64,000 bases of DNA from assembly GCA_001873065.1 (NCBI GenBank), contig MNYM01000009.1:27989-91988 (forward strand), read 5' to 3'. A model generated the notes under the pieces. The model was not told the DNA's origin. It was given only the letters and a program-made list of their open reading frames with translations, and ran no database searches. This stretch comes from Flavobacteriaceae bacterium CG2_30_31_66 (GTDB lineage Bacteria; Bacteroidota; Bacteroidia; Flavobacteriales; Flavobacteriaceae). The position numbers were made by a program, and so were the translations under genes. Positions 63,616 to 64,000 of this stretch are shown in pieces. The stretch's first letter is position 1. Each line of letters starts with the position of its first letter.

Positions 63616-63710
63616 AAAAAAAAGTCCCACCGAAGCAGGACTAAAGATTTTCATCTACGGCATATAGCCTTATTGTGATAAGATTAAAGATTAGAATTTT
63701 AATTTCTCAT
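63616..63710 (-). ncRNA. candidate tracrRNA of the type II CRISPR system
   Basis: Read on the minus strand: an anti-repeat at about 63708-63672 (AAATTAAAATTCTAATCTTT followed by AATCTTATCACAA), whose reverse complement begins TTGTGATAAGATTAAAGATT, close to known flavobacterial type II-C repeats starting GTTGTGAT. Then ATAAGGCTATATGCCGT, which matches the tracrRNA nexus (GGC at 63669-63667 and GCC at 63661-63659), then a linker and a terminator hairpin (63623-63642, AGTCCTGCTTCGGTGGGACT with UUCG loop) and an 8-U tract ending at 63616. A TACATTTA -7-like box lies at 63720-63713. It is 92 bp left of, and divergent from, the cas9 start. About 95 nt in size, normal for tracrRNA. Direction is fixed by the terminator. 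Confidence 0.85.
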
Positions 63711-63801
63711 CGTAAATGTAAAAAACTTTTTTTAATTATCAGATTTTTTTATGTGATTCTTTTTTGTAAATTGTTGCTCTTTAATAAAAACAAAAAATGC
63801 T

Positions 63802-64000
63802 ATGACAAAAATACTAGGTTTAGATTTAGGGACGAATTCTATTGGGTGGGCGATTCGAGATACAAATAAAGAAGGTAATCAAATTGTTGATTCAAATGTA
63901 ATTGTATTTCCACAAGGTGTTGGAGAAGAAAAAGGAGTTGAATTTTCTTTAGCTTCAGAGAGAGCAAAACACAGAGCTTCACGAAAATTATATAAAAGGA
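63802..64000 (+). CDS. cas9: Cas9 endonuclease, N-terminal 66 codons (cut by window end)
   Basis: The frame from ATG 63802 runs to the window edge without a stop. It reads MTKILGLDLGTNSIGWAIRD, the RuvC-I motif of Cas9 with catalytic aspartate at residue 8, then a spacer (NVIVFPQGVGEEKGVEFSLA) and an arginine/lysine-rich start of the bridge helix (SERAKHRASRKLYKR) at residues 53-66. This layout is found in Bacteroidota Cas9. With tracrRNA upstream on the other strand, subtype II-C is the likeliest, but cas1, cas2, csn2 and the array are out of view. A TAAATTGT at 63767 is a weak -7 candidate. Confidence 0.9.
   Translation, partial: MTKILGLDLGTNSIGWAIRDTNKEGNQIVDSNVIVFPQGVGEEKGVEFSLASERAKHRASRKLYKR

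Noticed and set aside
63600..63720. tracrRNA on the plus strand
   Set aside because: The T run and hairpin orientation fit only the minus strand, and the nexus motif reads AAGGC...GCCGT on the minus strand.
63675..63869. 64-codon plus-strand ORF overlapping the cas9 start and the tracrRNA candidate
   Set aside because: It is in a different frame from Cas9, lies mainly on the tracrRNA complement, and its protein is low-complexity. The true gene is the frame from 63802.

Overview
The window is AT-rich DNA from a member of the Bacteroidota, most likely a marine Flavobacteriaceae of the Polaribacter/Tenacibaculum type. The evidence is type IX secretion (T9SS) C-terminal sorting domains on several secreted proteins, a SusC-type receptor fragment with an ECF sigma/FecR pair, flavobacterial promoters (TTTG, about 19 bp, TAnnTTTG), and Bacteroidota families such as DUF6702, DUF3843 and PorT-like barrels. 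The genus is inference. No rRNA or tRNA gene was recognised.

Layout. 0-12.6 kb: end of an outer-membrane barrel gene, purL with a small overlapping gene, a secreted GH57-like glucanase, two tandem T9SS endonuclease I genes, and an RsmB-type rRNA methyltransferase. 12.8-19.5 kb: a decayed polysaccharide utilization locus. It holds a dead small RR-leader gene, a T9SS cargo remnant, a manA 3' fragment, an intact GH35 gene, a chimera of a SusC 5' fragment and a carbohydrate-binding/T9SS 3' fragment, and an intact FecR/sigma pair. 20-28.5 kb: housekeeping genes (recG with a palindromic insert, meaB, cysS, yidD, lgt, Nudix, acyltransferase). 28.5-30 kb: a TonB-receptor fragment abutting a tyrosine-recombinase tail. 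30-46.7 kb: paired M1 peptidases, pepE, ribBA, an LptF/G permease, lolA-like, ftsK, dgkA, tpx, MATE and small envelope-stress-type genes. 46.9-47.5 kb: a pseudogene. 48-54 kb: a CPA2 antiporter and an ATP-grasp/alpha-E/transglutaminase operon. 54-61.4 kb: mostly hypothetical genes, a cytochrome b561, a membrane protein/XRE pair and a glycosyltransferase pair. 61.7-64 kb: ychF, then the left edge of a CRISPR-Cas9 locus.

Main discovery target. The right edge holds the first 66 codons of a Cas9 gene (start 63802). Immediately upstream, on the opposite strand, is a strong tracrRNA candidate (about 63710 down to 63616). It has an anti-repeat, a GGC-TATAT-GCC nexus hairpin and a UUCG-type terminator with a U tract. 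About 110 bp further left is an array of four 22-bp units whose junctions are near-perfect palindromes, which looks like a regulatory-site array. The CRISPR repeats, cas1 and cas2 must lie beyond the window if present. The second theme is gene decay by deletion: three places where two unrelated gene fragments abut.
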